Shown here one piece after another: positions 8,609 to 15,616 of a DNA stretch of 23,629 nt (positions are counted from its first letter, which is position 1; the number at the start of each line of letters is the position of its first letter). Origin of the DNA: Betaproteobacteria bacterium (lineage in GTDB: Bacteria; Pseudomonadota; Gammaproteobacteria; Burkholderiales; SG8-39). Under the pieces are notes generated by a model. It worked only from the letters and a program-made list of their open reading frames with translations. It was not told the DNA's origin and did not search any database. Location of the stretch: positions 1-23,629 of the forward strand of contig SCUH01000289.1 of the NCBI GenBank assembly GCA_004298295.1, in the 5' to 3' direction. The translations under genes and the position numbers were made by a program.

Positions 8609-10213
8609 ATGAACCGGCTCACGCTGCGCGCCAAGCTCGCGCTGGTGGCGCTGGTGCTGCTCGCCCTGCCCTGGGCGGGCTATCGCTACGTGCGCGAAAT
8701 GGAGCGCTTCCTGCTCGGTGCGCAGGAGGCGGCGCTCGCGGCCACGGCGCGCGCCGTGGCCACGGCGCTGCACGACCGGTCCCAGCTGCTTGCCTACCGC
8801 TCGGCGGACGAATCCGAGCTGCGCCGCGAAGCCGAGCGTGAGCTGCGGCGCCTTGCCGGGGGCACCTCGCTGCTTGGCGCGAGCGAGACTGCGGATGGCG
8901 GGCTTGTTGCCAATGCCGAAATTGCCGCCATTCTGAAAGGGGTGGCGCGCGCCAGCTCGCGCGTCTGGGTCGTGAGCCGCGACTACCGCGTGCTGGCGCT
9001 CGCGGGATCGCTGCGCCGCCCCGAACCCGAGCCGCCCGGCTTCGTGCAAGGCGCACTGGGCTGGCTGATTGGCGCCCCGACGGAGGACTTCGACGAGGCG
9101 ATCGCCGACGAAGCCCTCGGCGCCGGGCGCGAAATCGCCTCCGCGCTGCAGGGCGCGGCGGGCGAGCGTACCCGCAACACGCGCGACGGCCGCGCGCGCA
9201 TCGTCTCCGCGGCGCACCCGATCTGGGTCGGCGATCAGGTGTACGGCGCCGTGGTTGTAGAGGAAACGACGAACCGCATCGCGTCGTTCACCAGCCAGGC
9301 GCTCGAGCGGCTGCTGACGGTGACGCTGGCGGTATTTGCTCTGGTCGGGGCAGTATTGCTGTGGTTTGCGACGCGCATCTCCAGCCGCATCCGCAAACTG
9401 CGCGACGAGGCCGAAGCCGCGATCGACGCGCACGGTCGGGTCACGCGGCTGCTGACCGCCTCCGGCACGGGCGATGAAATCGGCGATCTCTCGCGCAGCT
9501 TCACCACGGTGCTGCGGCGCATGAGCCGCTACAACGCCTATCTCGAGGGCATGGCCGGGCGGCTGTCGCACGAGCTGCGCACACCGATCGCCGTGGTGCG
9601 ATCGTCGCTGGAAAACCTGCACGCCGCGCGCGGCGACGAGGAGGCCCGCACCTACCTCGCGCGCGCGGAGGAAGGCCTTGGCCGGCTCAGCGCGATCCTG
9701 GCGCGCATGGCCGAGGCGAGCCGCCTGGAGCAGGGCCTTTCCACGGAGGCGCGCGAGCGCTACGACGCCGTGCCGGTGGTGCGCGGCTGCGCCGAAGGCT
9801 ACCGCCTGGCGTACGCGCGCACAGCATTCGAGGTTGCAGTGCCTTCGGTCCCGGTGATGCTCGACGGCAGCGCCGACCTGCTGGCGCAGATGCTTGACAA
9901 GCTGGTCGAGAACGCGGTGGACTTCCAGGCTCCCGGCACGACCGTACGGATCGTACTCGGCGCGGACGCGAGCCTGCGCGTCGAAAACGCCGGGCCGCCG
10001 CTGCCGGAGGCGATCCGCGAATCGCTTTTCGAGTCGATGGTTTCGCAGCGCGCGGTGCGCTCCGGCGATGCGCCGCACCTGGGGCTCGGGCTGTACGTGG
10101 CGCGGCTGATCGCCGAATTTCACGGCGGCAGCCTGCGCGCCGAGAATCTGCCGGGCGGGCGCGGTGTCGCCGTCACGGCGAATCTGAGAGTCGCGCGCGA
10201 GCCGACCTTATAA
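8609..10213 (+). CDS. Membrane sensor histidine kinase, PdsS-like
   Basis: A 534-residue sensor kinase paired with the preceding regulator. One transmembrane helix lies near the start (about 8-26) and a second at about 233-256, enclosing a roughly 200-residue periplasmic sensor region; a HAMP-like linker follows. The H-box is RLSHELRTPIAVVRSSLENL with His321, the N-box contains Asn435 in KLVENAVDF, and the G2 region is HLGLGLYVARLIAEFHGG. The G1 box reads ENAGPPLP, with Asn where most kinases have the adenine-binding Asp. The N-terminus and the FESMVS stretch recall PdsS of sortase systems, but that family is, as I recall, about 700 residues long, so this would be a short form. The TAA stop lies inside the -10 hexamer of glpD. 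Confidence 0.92.
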   Translation: MNRLTLRAKLALVALVLLALPWAGYRYVREMERFLLGAQEAALAATARAVATALHDRSQLLAYRSADESELRREAERELRRLAGGTSLLGASETADGGLVANAEIAAILKGVARASSRVWVVSRDYRVLALAGSLRRPEPEPPGFVQGALGWLIGAPTEDFDEAIADEALGAGREIASALQGAAGERTRNTRDGRARIVSAAHPIWVGDQVYGAVVVEETTNRIASFTSQALERLLTVTLAVFALVGAVLLWFATRISSRIRKLRDEAEAAIDAHGRVTRLLTASGTGDEIGDLSRSFTTVLRRMSRYNAYLEGMAGRLSHELRTPIAVVRSSLENLHAARGDEEARTYLARAEEGLGRLSAILARMAEASRLEQGLSTEARERYDAVPVVRGCAEGYRLAYARTAFEVAVPSVPVMLDGSADLLAQMLDKLVENAVDFQAPGTTVRIVLGADASLRVENAGPPLPEAIRESLFESMVSQRAVRSGDAPHLGLGLYVARLIAEFHGGSLRAENLPGGRGVAVTANLRVAREPTL

Positions 10214-10214
10214 T
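10209..10214 (+). promoter_or_regulatory. Perfect TATAAT -10 box before glpD
   Basis: A consensus TATAAT spans the stop codon of the kinase gene and ends 7 bases before the TTG start of glpD. Transcription from it would begin at or next to the TTG. A weak -35 candidate, CTGAGA (10184-10189), lies 19 bases upstream. This suggests that glpD has its own promoter rather than relying only on read-through from the two-component operon. Confidence 0.5.
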
Positions 10215-10221
10215 CCGCCGC

Positions 10222-11724
10222 TTGCAATCGCACGATTCCCCGGGCGGCACGGTCGACCTTCTGGTCGTGGGCGGCGGCGTCAATGGCGCCGGCATCGCGC
10301 GCGATGCGGCGGGTCGCGGTCTGTCGGTGATGCTGGCGGAAAAGGACGATCTGGCGAGCGCCACTTCGTCCTGGTCATCGAAGCTGATCCATGGCGGTCT
10401 GCGCTATCTGGAACATTACGAGTTCCGCCTCGTGGCCGAGGCGCTGGCCGAGCGCGAAGTCATGCTCGCGATCGCGCGCCATCTCGTCTGGCCGGCGCGT
10501 TTCATCATGCCGCACGTGCCGGAGCTGCGGCCGCGCTGGATGATTCGCGCGGGGCTATTCCTGTACGACCATCTCGGCCGGCTGACGCCGTCGCTCGGCG
10601 TCGGGCGCCCGTCGCTGCCGGGCTCGCATGGCGTGCGGCTCGACCGGCCGCCCCTCAACGCCGGCCTGAAGCCGGAGTTCCGGCATGGCTTCGAGTACTC
10701 GGACTGCCGAGTGGACGACGCGCGTCTGGTGGTCGCGAATGCGCTCAGCGCGGCGGAGTTCGGTGCCGTCATCCGCACGCGCACCGAATGCGTCTCGGCG
10801 CGGCGGCACGACGGCGTCTGGCAGGTCGTGCTGTCCGATGGCGCGCGCGTTCGCGCGCGCGCCATCGTCAATGCCGCCGGTCCCTGGGTCAAACAGGTTT
10901 TGAACGAACGGCTGGCGCAGCCATCCGGCGACGCGGTGCGCCTGGTGAAGGGGAGTCACATCGTGCTGCCGCGACTGTACGCGGGCGAGCACGTCTTCCT
11001 GCTGCAGAACGATGACCGCCGCGTGGTGTTCATGATCCCCTACGAGGGAAGCTACACCCTCGTGGGAACCACCGACGTGGCCGTGACCGAAGCGGCGGCA
11101 CCCGTGGTGACGGCGCAGGAAGTGGATTACCTGTGCCGCGCGGTGAATCGCTATCTGGCGCGTCCGGTGAGCCCGCAGGACGTGGTGTGGCGCTACGCCG
11201 GCGTGCGCCCGCTTTACGACGACGGCACGAGCGATCCGTCTGCGGTGACGCGCGACTACACCTTGAGGCTGGATGACGCGGCGGGCGCGGCTCCCGTGCT
11301 GTCGGTATTCGGGGGCAAGATCACGACTTACCGCAGACTCGGCGAGCAGGCGGTGGGGAAACTGGCGCCGTACTTTCCCGCCATGAAGGCGGCCTGGACC
11401 GCGAGCGCTCCCCTGCCCGGGAGTGATTTTGGCGCCGCCGGCCGCGCTGCGGCGCGCGAGGCGCTGTTCGCGCGCCACCCGCGTATCGGACGCGATTGCC
11501 TGGGCGGCATCTTCAGGCGCCACGGCACGCGTGCGTCGGAGGTCGTCGGCGACGGCGAGCTTGGAGAAGATTTCGGCGCCGGCCTGCACGAGCGCGAAGT
11601 GCGTTATTTCGTCGAGCGCGAATGGGCGCGCAGCGCAGAGGACGTGCTGTGGCGACGCACCAAGTGCGGGCTGCACATGACCCAGGCCCAGCGAGTGCGT
11701 GTCACGGCGCGCATGGGTCGATGA
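10222..11724 (+). CDS. glpD: FAD-dependent glycerol-3-phosphate dehydrogenase
   Basis: This membrane-associated flavoenzyme oxidises sn-glycerol 3-phosphate to dihydroxyacetone phosphate and passes electrons to quinone. The 500-residue product has the FAD dinucleotide motif GGGVNGAG (residues 17-24), then SATSSWSSKLIHGGLRYLEH, then AEALAEREVML, all hallmarks of GlpD, and the C-terminal domain of aerobic GlpD. Start: TTG 10222, giving about 12 residues before the flavin motif, as in relatives; no ATG fits better and no Shine-Dalgarno site is present. The stop overlaps the start of a HAD phosphatase by four bases. No glycerol kinase or facilitator gene is in the window. Confidence 0.93.
   Translation: MQSHDSPGGTVDLLVVGGGVNGAGIARDAAGRGLSVMLAEKDDLASATSSWSSKLIHGGLRYLEHYEFRLVAEALAEREVMLAIARHLVWPARFIMPHVPELRPRWMIRAGLFLYDHLGRLTPSLGVGRPSLPGSHGVRLDRPPLNAGLKPEFRHGFEYSDCRVDDARLVVANALSAAEFGAVIRTRTECVSARRHDGVWQVVLSDGARVRARAIVNAAGPWVKQVLNERLAQPSGDAVRLVKGSHIVLPRLYAGEHVFLLQNDDRRVVFMIPYEGSYTLVGTTDVAVTEAAAPVVTAQEVDYLCRAVNRYLARPVSPQDVVWRYAGVRPLYDDGTSDPSAVTRDYTLRLDDAAGAAPVLSVFGGKITTYRRLGEQAVGKLAPYFPAMKAAWTASAPLPGSDFGAAGRAAAREALFARHPRIGRDCLGGIFRRHGTRASEVVGDGELGEDFGAGLHEREVRYFVEREWARSAEDVLWRRTKCGLHMTQAQRVRVTARMGR
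10837..10866. repeat. Near-perfect 30-bp palindrome inside glpD
   Basis: Thirteen base pairs (10837-10849 with 10854-10866) pair perfectly around a TTCG loop. The arms are GATGG plus alternating GC. It lies in codons 206-215 of glpD (DGARVRARAI) and could form a very stable RNA hairpin or a DNA cruciform. It may be only a by-product of alternating GCG/CGC codons. Confidence 0.6.
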
Positions 11725-12503
11725 TGCGTCCGCTCGCCGAACTGCCGGCGCAGGGCATCCGCGGGCTGCTGTTCGACATCGACGATACGCTGACCACGGA
11801 GGGCCGTCTCACGGCCGTCGCCTACGGTGCGCTGGAACGCTGGCATGCGACCGGCCGGCTCGCGGTGCCGATCACCGGGCGCCCGGCCGGCTGGTGCGAC
11901 CAGATCGCGCGCTTGTGGCCGGTGGACGCGGTCGTGGGCGAAAACGGCGCGTTGTACTTCCGGCACCAAGAAGGGCGGCTCCTGCGGCGCTTCCAGGACG
12001 ACGCGGCGGTGCGCCGTGAAAAGCGCGCCCGTCTGGGAGAGCTTGGGCGCCGCATTCTCGCGGCGGTGCCGGGTTGCGCGCTCGCGTCCGATCAACCCTA
12101 TCGCGAGACCGATCTCGCGATCGATTACTGCGAAGACGTGGCGCCGCTCGCACTCGAGCACGCCGAGCGCATCGCCGCGCTCATGCGCCAGGCTGGCCTC
12201 ACGGCGAAGATCAGCTCGATCCACGTCAACGGCTGGTTCGGCGACTACGACAAGCTCGCCATGACGCGGCGGCTGTTCGCCGAATGCTTCGACATCGACC
12301 TTGAGCGCGCCAACCCGCAATTCGTGTTTGCCGGCGATTCGCCGAACGACGCGCCGATGTTCGCCTTTTTCGAGCGCTCGGTGGGCGTCGCCAACGTGGC
12401 GCGCTTTTCGGGACGGCTGGCGGCAGCGCCGAAATTCGTGACGCGGAGTGCCTGCGGGGCGGGATTCGCGGAGTTGGTGTCGCACCTCCTCGGAGCGCCG
12501 TAG
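11721..12503 (+). CDS. HAD-IIB family phosphatase
   Basis: A 260-residue member of the haloacid dehalogenase superfamily, subclass IIB (Cof, sucrose-phosphatase and trehalose-phosphatase type). Motif I is LLFDIDDTLT with nucleophile Asp19 and acid/base Asp21; motif II is VPITGRPAGW; GENGALYF is the usual IIB stretch; the C-terminal motif IV region is FAGDSPNDAPMF. The start ATG at 11721 overlaps the glpD stop (ATGA); a second ATG follows immediately at 11724. Its stop overlaps the next gene by one base. The substrate is unknown; the position behind glpD suggests a phosphorylated polyol or sugar, which is inference. Confidence 0.87.
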   Translation: MMRPLAELPAQGIRGLLFDIDDTLTTEGRLTAVAYGALERWHATGRLAVPITGRPAGWCDQIARLWPVDAVVGENGALYFRHQEGRLLRRFQDDAAVRREKRARLGELGRRILAAVPGCALASDQPYRETDLAIDYCEDVAPLALEHAERIAALMRQAGLTAKISSIHVNGWFGDYDKLAMTRRLFAECFDIDLERANPQFVFAGDSPNDAPMFAFFERSVGVANVARFSGRLAAAPKFVTRSACGAGFAELVSHLLGAP

Positions 12504-13297
12504 TGGAGTGGTGGTGGGCGTATCTTCTGACCGGTACCGCGGTGGGGTTCCTCGCCGGGCTGCTCGGCATCGGCGGCGGCATGGTGATGGTGCCGGCGCT
12601 GGTCTTCATTTTCACGGCCAAGGGCTTTCCCGTTGCGCACATGATGCATCTGGCGCTCGCGACCGGCATCACGACAATCGCGTTCACCTCGGTCGCGAGC
12701 GTGCGCGCGCATCACCGGCACGGCGCCGTCGACTGGCCGATCGCGCGCGCCATGTCGCCGGGCATCGTCGCGGGGTCCTTCGCCGCGGCGCTCGGCGCCG
12801 GGCTCATTGCGACGCGACCGCTGGCGATATTTTTCACCGCTTTCATGTTCTTCGCCGCGACCCAGATGCTGTTCCAGCGGCAACCCAAGTCGACGCGTGC
12901 GCTCCCCGGTCCGGCGGGCGTCTTCATCGCGGGAGCGGTCATCGGCGGTTTTTCCAGCCTGCTGGCGGCGGGCGGTGCGTTTCTCTCGATCCCGTTCCTC
13001 GCCTGGTGCAACGTGCCGCTCAGGCGCGCGATCGGCACCGCCGCGGCGAACGGCTTTCCGATTGCGCTCGCGGGATCGGCCGGCTATGTGATCCAGGGCC
13101 TGCGCGTCGATGGCCTGCCCGCCGGCAGCCTGGGTTTCGTTTACCTGCCCGCGCTCGTGCTGATCGTCGCGACCAGCATGCTGGTTGCGCCCTGGGGGGC
13201 GCGGCTGGCGCATCGCCTGCCCATCACCCGCCTGCGGACCGTGTTTGCGATCATGCTGTACGCCCTTGGCGCGCGCATGCTGGCGACGCTCTGGTAA
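12503..13297 (+). CDS. TauE/SafE-family membrane permease
   Basis: A 264-residue integral membrane protein with about eight hydrophobic segments in two repeats. The first repeat has GFLAGLLGIGGGMVMVPALV near the N-terminus; the second has FSSLLAAGGAFLSIPFLAW at about residues 150-170. Both are typical of the TauE/SafE (DUF81) family of anion exporters, whose studied members are linked to sulfite, sulfoacetate or other organosulfur anions. The GTG start at 12503 overlaps the preceding TAG (TAGTG), so translation is probably coupled. The substrate cannot be assigned from sequence. Confidence 0.88.
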   Translation: MEWWWAYLLTGTAVGFLAGLLGIGGGMVMVPALVFIFTAKGFPVAHMMHLALATGITTIAFTSVASVRAHHRHGAVDWPIARAMSPGIVAGSFAAALGAGLIATRPLAIFFTAFMFFAATQMLFQRQPKSTRALPGPAGVFIAGAVIGGFSSLLAAGGAFLSIPFLAWCNVPLRRAIGTAAANGFPIALAGSAGYVIQGLRVDGLPAGSLGFVYLPALVLIVATSMLVAPWGARLAHRLPITRLRTVFAIMLYALGARMLATLW

Positions 13298-13327
13298 CGC
13301 GGTACATCCGTAAAGGAGACGAAACTC

Positions 13328-14551
13328 ATGCCCGGCCCCCTGTCGCATGTTCGCGTGCTGGATCTTTCCCGCGTGCTCGCGGGGCCCTGGGCGGGGCAGA
13401 ATCTCGCTGACCTGGGTGCCGAGGTGCTCAAGGTCGAGCGCCCGAAGCTCGGCGATGATTCGCGCACCTACGGTCCGCCGTGGATCAAGGACCGCGAAGG
13501 CCGCGATACCAAGGACTCGGCCTACTTCACCTCCGCCAACCGGGGCAAGAAATCGGTCACGATCAACCTGGCCGTGCCGCGGGGCCAGGCCCTCGTGCGC
13601 GAGCTTGCGCGCGCCTCGGACGTGCTGATCGAAAACTACAAGTTCGGCGACCTGGCGCGCTACGGGCTCGGCTACGTCGATCTCAAGGCGCTCAATCCGC
13701 GCCTCATCTACTGCTCGGTCACGGGCTTCGGTCAGACCGGCCCCTACCGCGAGCGGCCGGGCTACGACTTCATGATCCAGGGCATGGGCGGAATGATGAG
13801 CGTCACGGGCGAGCCCGACGGCGCGCCGGGCGGTGGCCCGCAGCGCGCCGGGGTTCCCGTTGCGGACATCATCACCGGGATGTACGCTTCGATTGCCATC
13901 TGCGCTGCGCTTGCGCACCGCGCCGAGTCCGGCCTCGGGCAGCATCTCGATCTGGCGCTGCTCGACTCGCAGATTGCGCTGCTCGCCTACCAGAACACCA
14001 ACTACTTCGCGACCGGCACGCCGCCCAGGCGCATCGGCAACCTGCATCCCAATATCGTTCCCTATCAGCCGTTTCGCACCCGCGATGGCGAGGTGATTCT
14101 CGCCTGCGGCAACGACAACCTTTACCGCAAGTTCTGCGAGGCCGCGGGTTGCCCCGCGCTCGCCACCGACGCACGCTTTGTCACTAACGGCAAGCGGGTC
14201 GAGAACCGGGCGGAACTGACGCGGTTGCTGCAGGAAGTCTTCCTGCAACGCAGCACGCGCGAATGGGTCGAGCTGCTCGAGACGGCGGGCGTGCCGAACG
14301 GACCCATCAACGACATTGCGCAGGTCTTCGAAGAACCGCAGGTGAAGGCGCGCGGCATCCGCATCGAGCTGGAGCATCCGGTGGCGGGCAAGCTGGCGAC
14401 GGTGGCGAGCCCGATGCGTTTTTCCGGCACGCCGCTCGAGCACCGCGCGGCGCCACCGCTACTGGGCCAGCACACGGACGAAATTCTGCGCGGCATCCTC
14501 GGCAAGACCGACGCCGAGCTGGCCCGGCTACACGCCGACGGCGTGATCTGA
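13328..14551 (+). CDS. CaiB/BaiF CoA-transferase (formyl-CoA transferase-like)
   Basis: A 407-residue class III CoA-transferase that would move CoA between acyl-CoA and a free carboxylic acid. It starts with LSHVRVLDLSRVLAGPWAGQ and has IENYKFGDLARYGLGY and VTGFGQTGPYRERPGYDF. The catalytic Asp is expected to be Asp180 in VPVADIITGMY, which matches Asp169 of formyl-CoA transferase. Full length is typical (about 400). The ATG follows an AAGGAG Shine-Dalgarno site (13313-13318) with good spacing. It lies 30 bases behind the permease gene and converges with a Bug receptor gene 5 bases away. Donor and acceptor are unknown; dicarboxylic acids such as malonate, succinate or oxalate are plausible. 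It is a different branch from the racemase-like gene at 5476. Confidence 0.9.
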   Translation: MPGPLSHVRVLDLSRVLAGPWAGQNLADLGAEVLKVERPKLGDDSRTYGPPWIKDREGRDTKDSAYFTSANRGKKSVTINLAVPRGQALVRELARASDVLIENYKFGDLARYGLGYVDLKALNPRLIYCSVTGFGQTGPYRERPGYDFMIQGMGGMMSVTGEPDGAPGGGPQRAGVPVADIITGMYASIAICAALAHRAESGLGQHLDLALLDSQIALLAYQNTNYFATGTPPRRIGNLHPNIVPYQPFRTRDGEVILACGNDNLYRKFCEAAGCPALATDARFVTNGKRVENRAELTRLLQEVFLQRSTREWVELLETAGVPNGPINDIAQVFEEPQVKARGIRIELEHPVAGKLATVASPMRFSGTPLEHRAAPPLLGQHTDEILRGILGKTDAELARLHADGVI

Positions 14552-14556
14552 ACGCC

Positions 14557-15528
14557 TCAGTTATCCACCTTCGCGCCCGCGTCCTTGACCACCTTGGCCC
14601 ACTTCGTGATCTCGCTTCGGATCAGCTTGCCGAACTCCTCCGGCGGCATGCCGCCGGGGTCGGCGCCCTGCTCGGCCCAGATCCTCTTCAGATCGGGCTG
14701 GTTCATCGCAATCACCATTTCCTTGTACATGCGGTCCTTGATCTCCTTCGGCGTTCCCTTGAGCGCCCAGACGGCATACCAGGTGCGCACCTCGTAACCC
14801 GGCACGCCGGCTTCCTGCATCGTCGGCACGTTCGGCAGCACCGGATTGCGCACCGCGCTCGTAATCGCGAGCGGAATCAGCTTGCCCGCCTTGATCTGGG
14901 TCGACGAGGTGCCCATGCCGTCAAACGCGAGATCGACCTGTCCGGCCAGCAGATCCACCATCAGCGGGCCGGCGCCGCGGTACGGGATGTGCACTAGAAA
15001 GGTCTTGGTCATGGTCTTGAACAGCTCCACCGACAGGTGGTGCGTGGTGCCGCTTCCGGCCGACCCGTAATTGAGCTTGCCGGGATTGGCGCGCGCGTAA
15101 TCGATCAGGTCCTTGAGGGTCTTGAACTTGTCGGCATGCTTGGGGTGGACCACCACTACGTTCGGCACGAACGCCGCCACGGTAATCGGCTCGAAGTCCC
15201 GCTCCAGGCTGTACGACAGGCGCGTGTAGAGGCTTTCGGCGATCGTGTGGTGCACCGCGCCCATGAACCAGTTGTAGCCGTCGGGCGCCCGCTTCGCGAC
15301 ATTGGTCGCGCCCACGGTGCCGCCGGCGCCGCCCTGGTTCTCGATGATGAACTGGTGTCCGAGCTGCTGCGACAGTTTCGCCGCGATCGGCCGGGCGAAC
15401 GTATCGGTGCCGCCCCCGGCCGGGAACGGGTTGAGGATCGTGACGGGTTTGGTCGGCCAGGCCTGGGCCGAGGCGCCGAGACTGACCAATGCGAGAGCGA
15501 CGCCCGCGCCGATGCTGAGCCACTTCAT
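14557..15528 (-). CDS. Bug/TctC-family tripartite tricarboxylate transporter substrate-binding protein
   Basis: A 323-residue periplasmic solute receptor. It has a Sec signal peptide (about 1-22, ending in GASAQA), then WPTKPVTILNPFPAGGGTDTFAR, the conserved Bug start region. Further Bug motifs are ENQGGAGGTVG, GKLNYGSAGSGTTHHL and VPYRG-like HIPYRGAGPLMVDLLAGQVDL (given here as a region near residues 175-195). Bug proteins bind carboxylates and related small molecules, and most in betaproteobacteria are orphans without their own TctA/TctB membrane partners, as here. A GGAGG Shine-Dalgarno site precedes the ATG at 15528. It lies 88 bases downstream of the malonyl-CoA decarboxylase gene and may share its transcript. 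Confidence 0.93.
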   Translation of the reverse strand: MKWLSIGAGVALALVSLGASAQAWPTKPVTILNPFPAGGGTDTFARPIAAKLSQQLGHQFIIENQGGAGGTVGATNVAKRAPDGYNWFMGAVHHTIAESLYTRLSYSLERDFEPITVAAFVPNVVVVHPKHADKFKTLKDLIDYARANPGKLNYGSAGSGTTHHLSVELFKTMTKTFLVHIPYRGAGPLMVDLLAGQVDLAFDGMGTSSTQIKAGKLIPLAITSAVRNPVLPNVPTMQEAGVPGYEVRTWYAVWALKGTPKEIKDRMYKEMVIAMNQPDLKRIWAEQGADPGGMPPEEFGKLIRSEITKWAKVVKDAGAKVDN

Positions 15529-15616
15529 GTTGATTCCTCCATGTTGATGAACAAGCGATGCGCGAAGGTCTTGTTTTTGGCCGATGCTAGCAGATCTTCG
15601 AGCGCGGTCGCCGACC

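Noticed and set aside
12245..14443. A 732-codon minus-strand ORF opposite the HAD, TauE and CaiB genes
   Set aside because: Charged low-complexity translation and complete overlap with three well-supported plus-strand genes.
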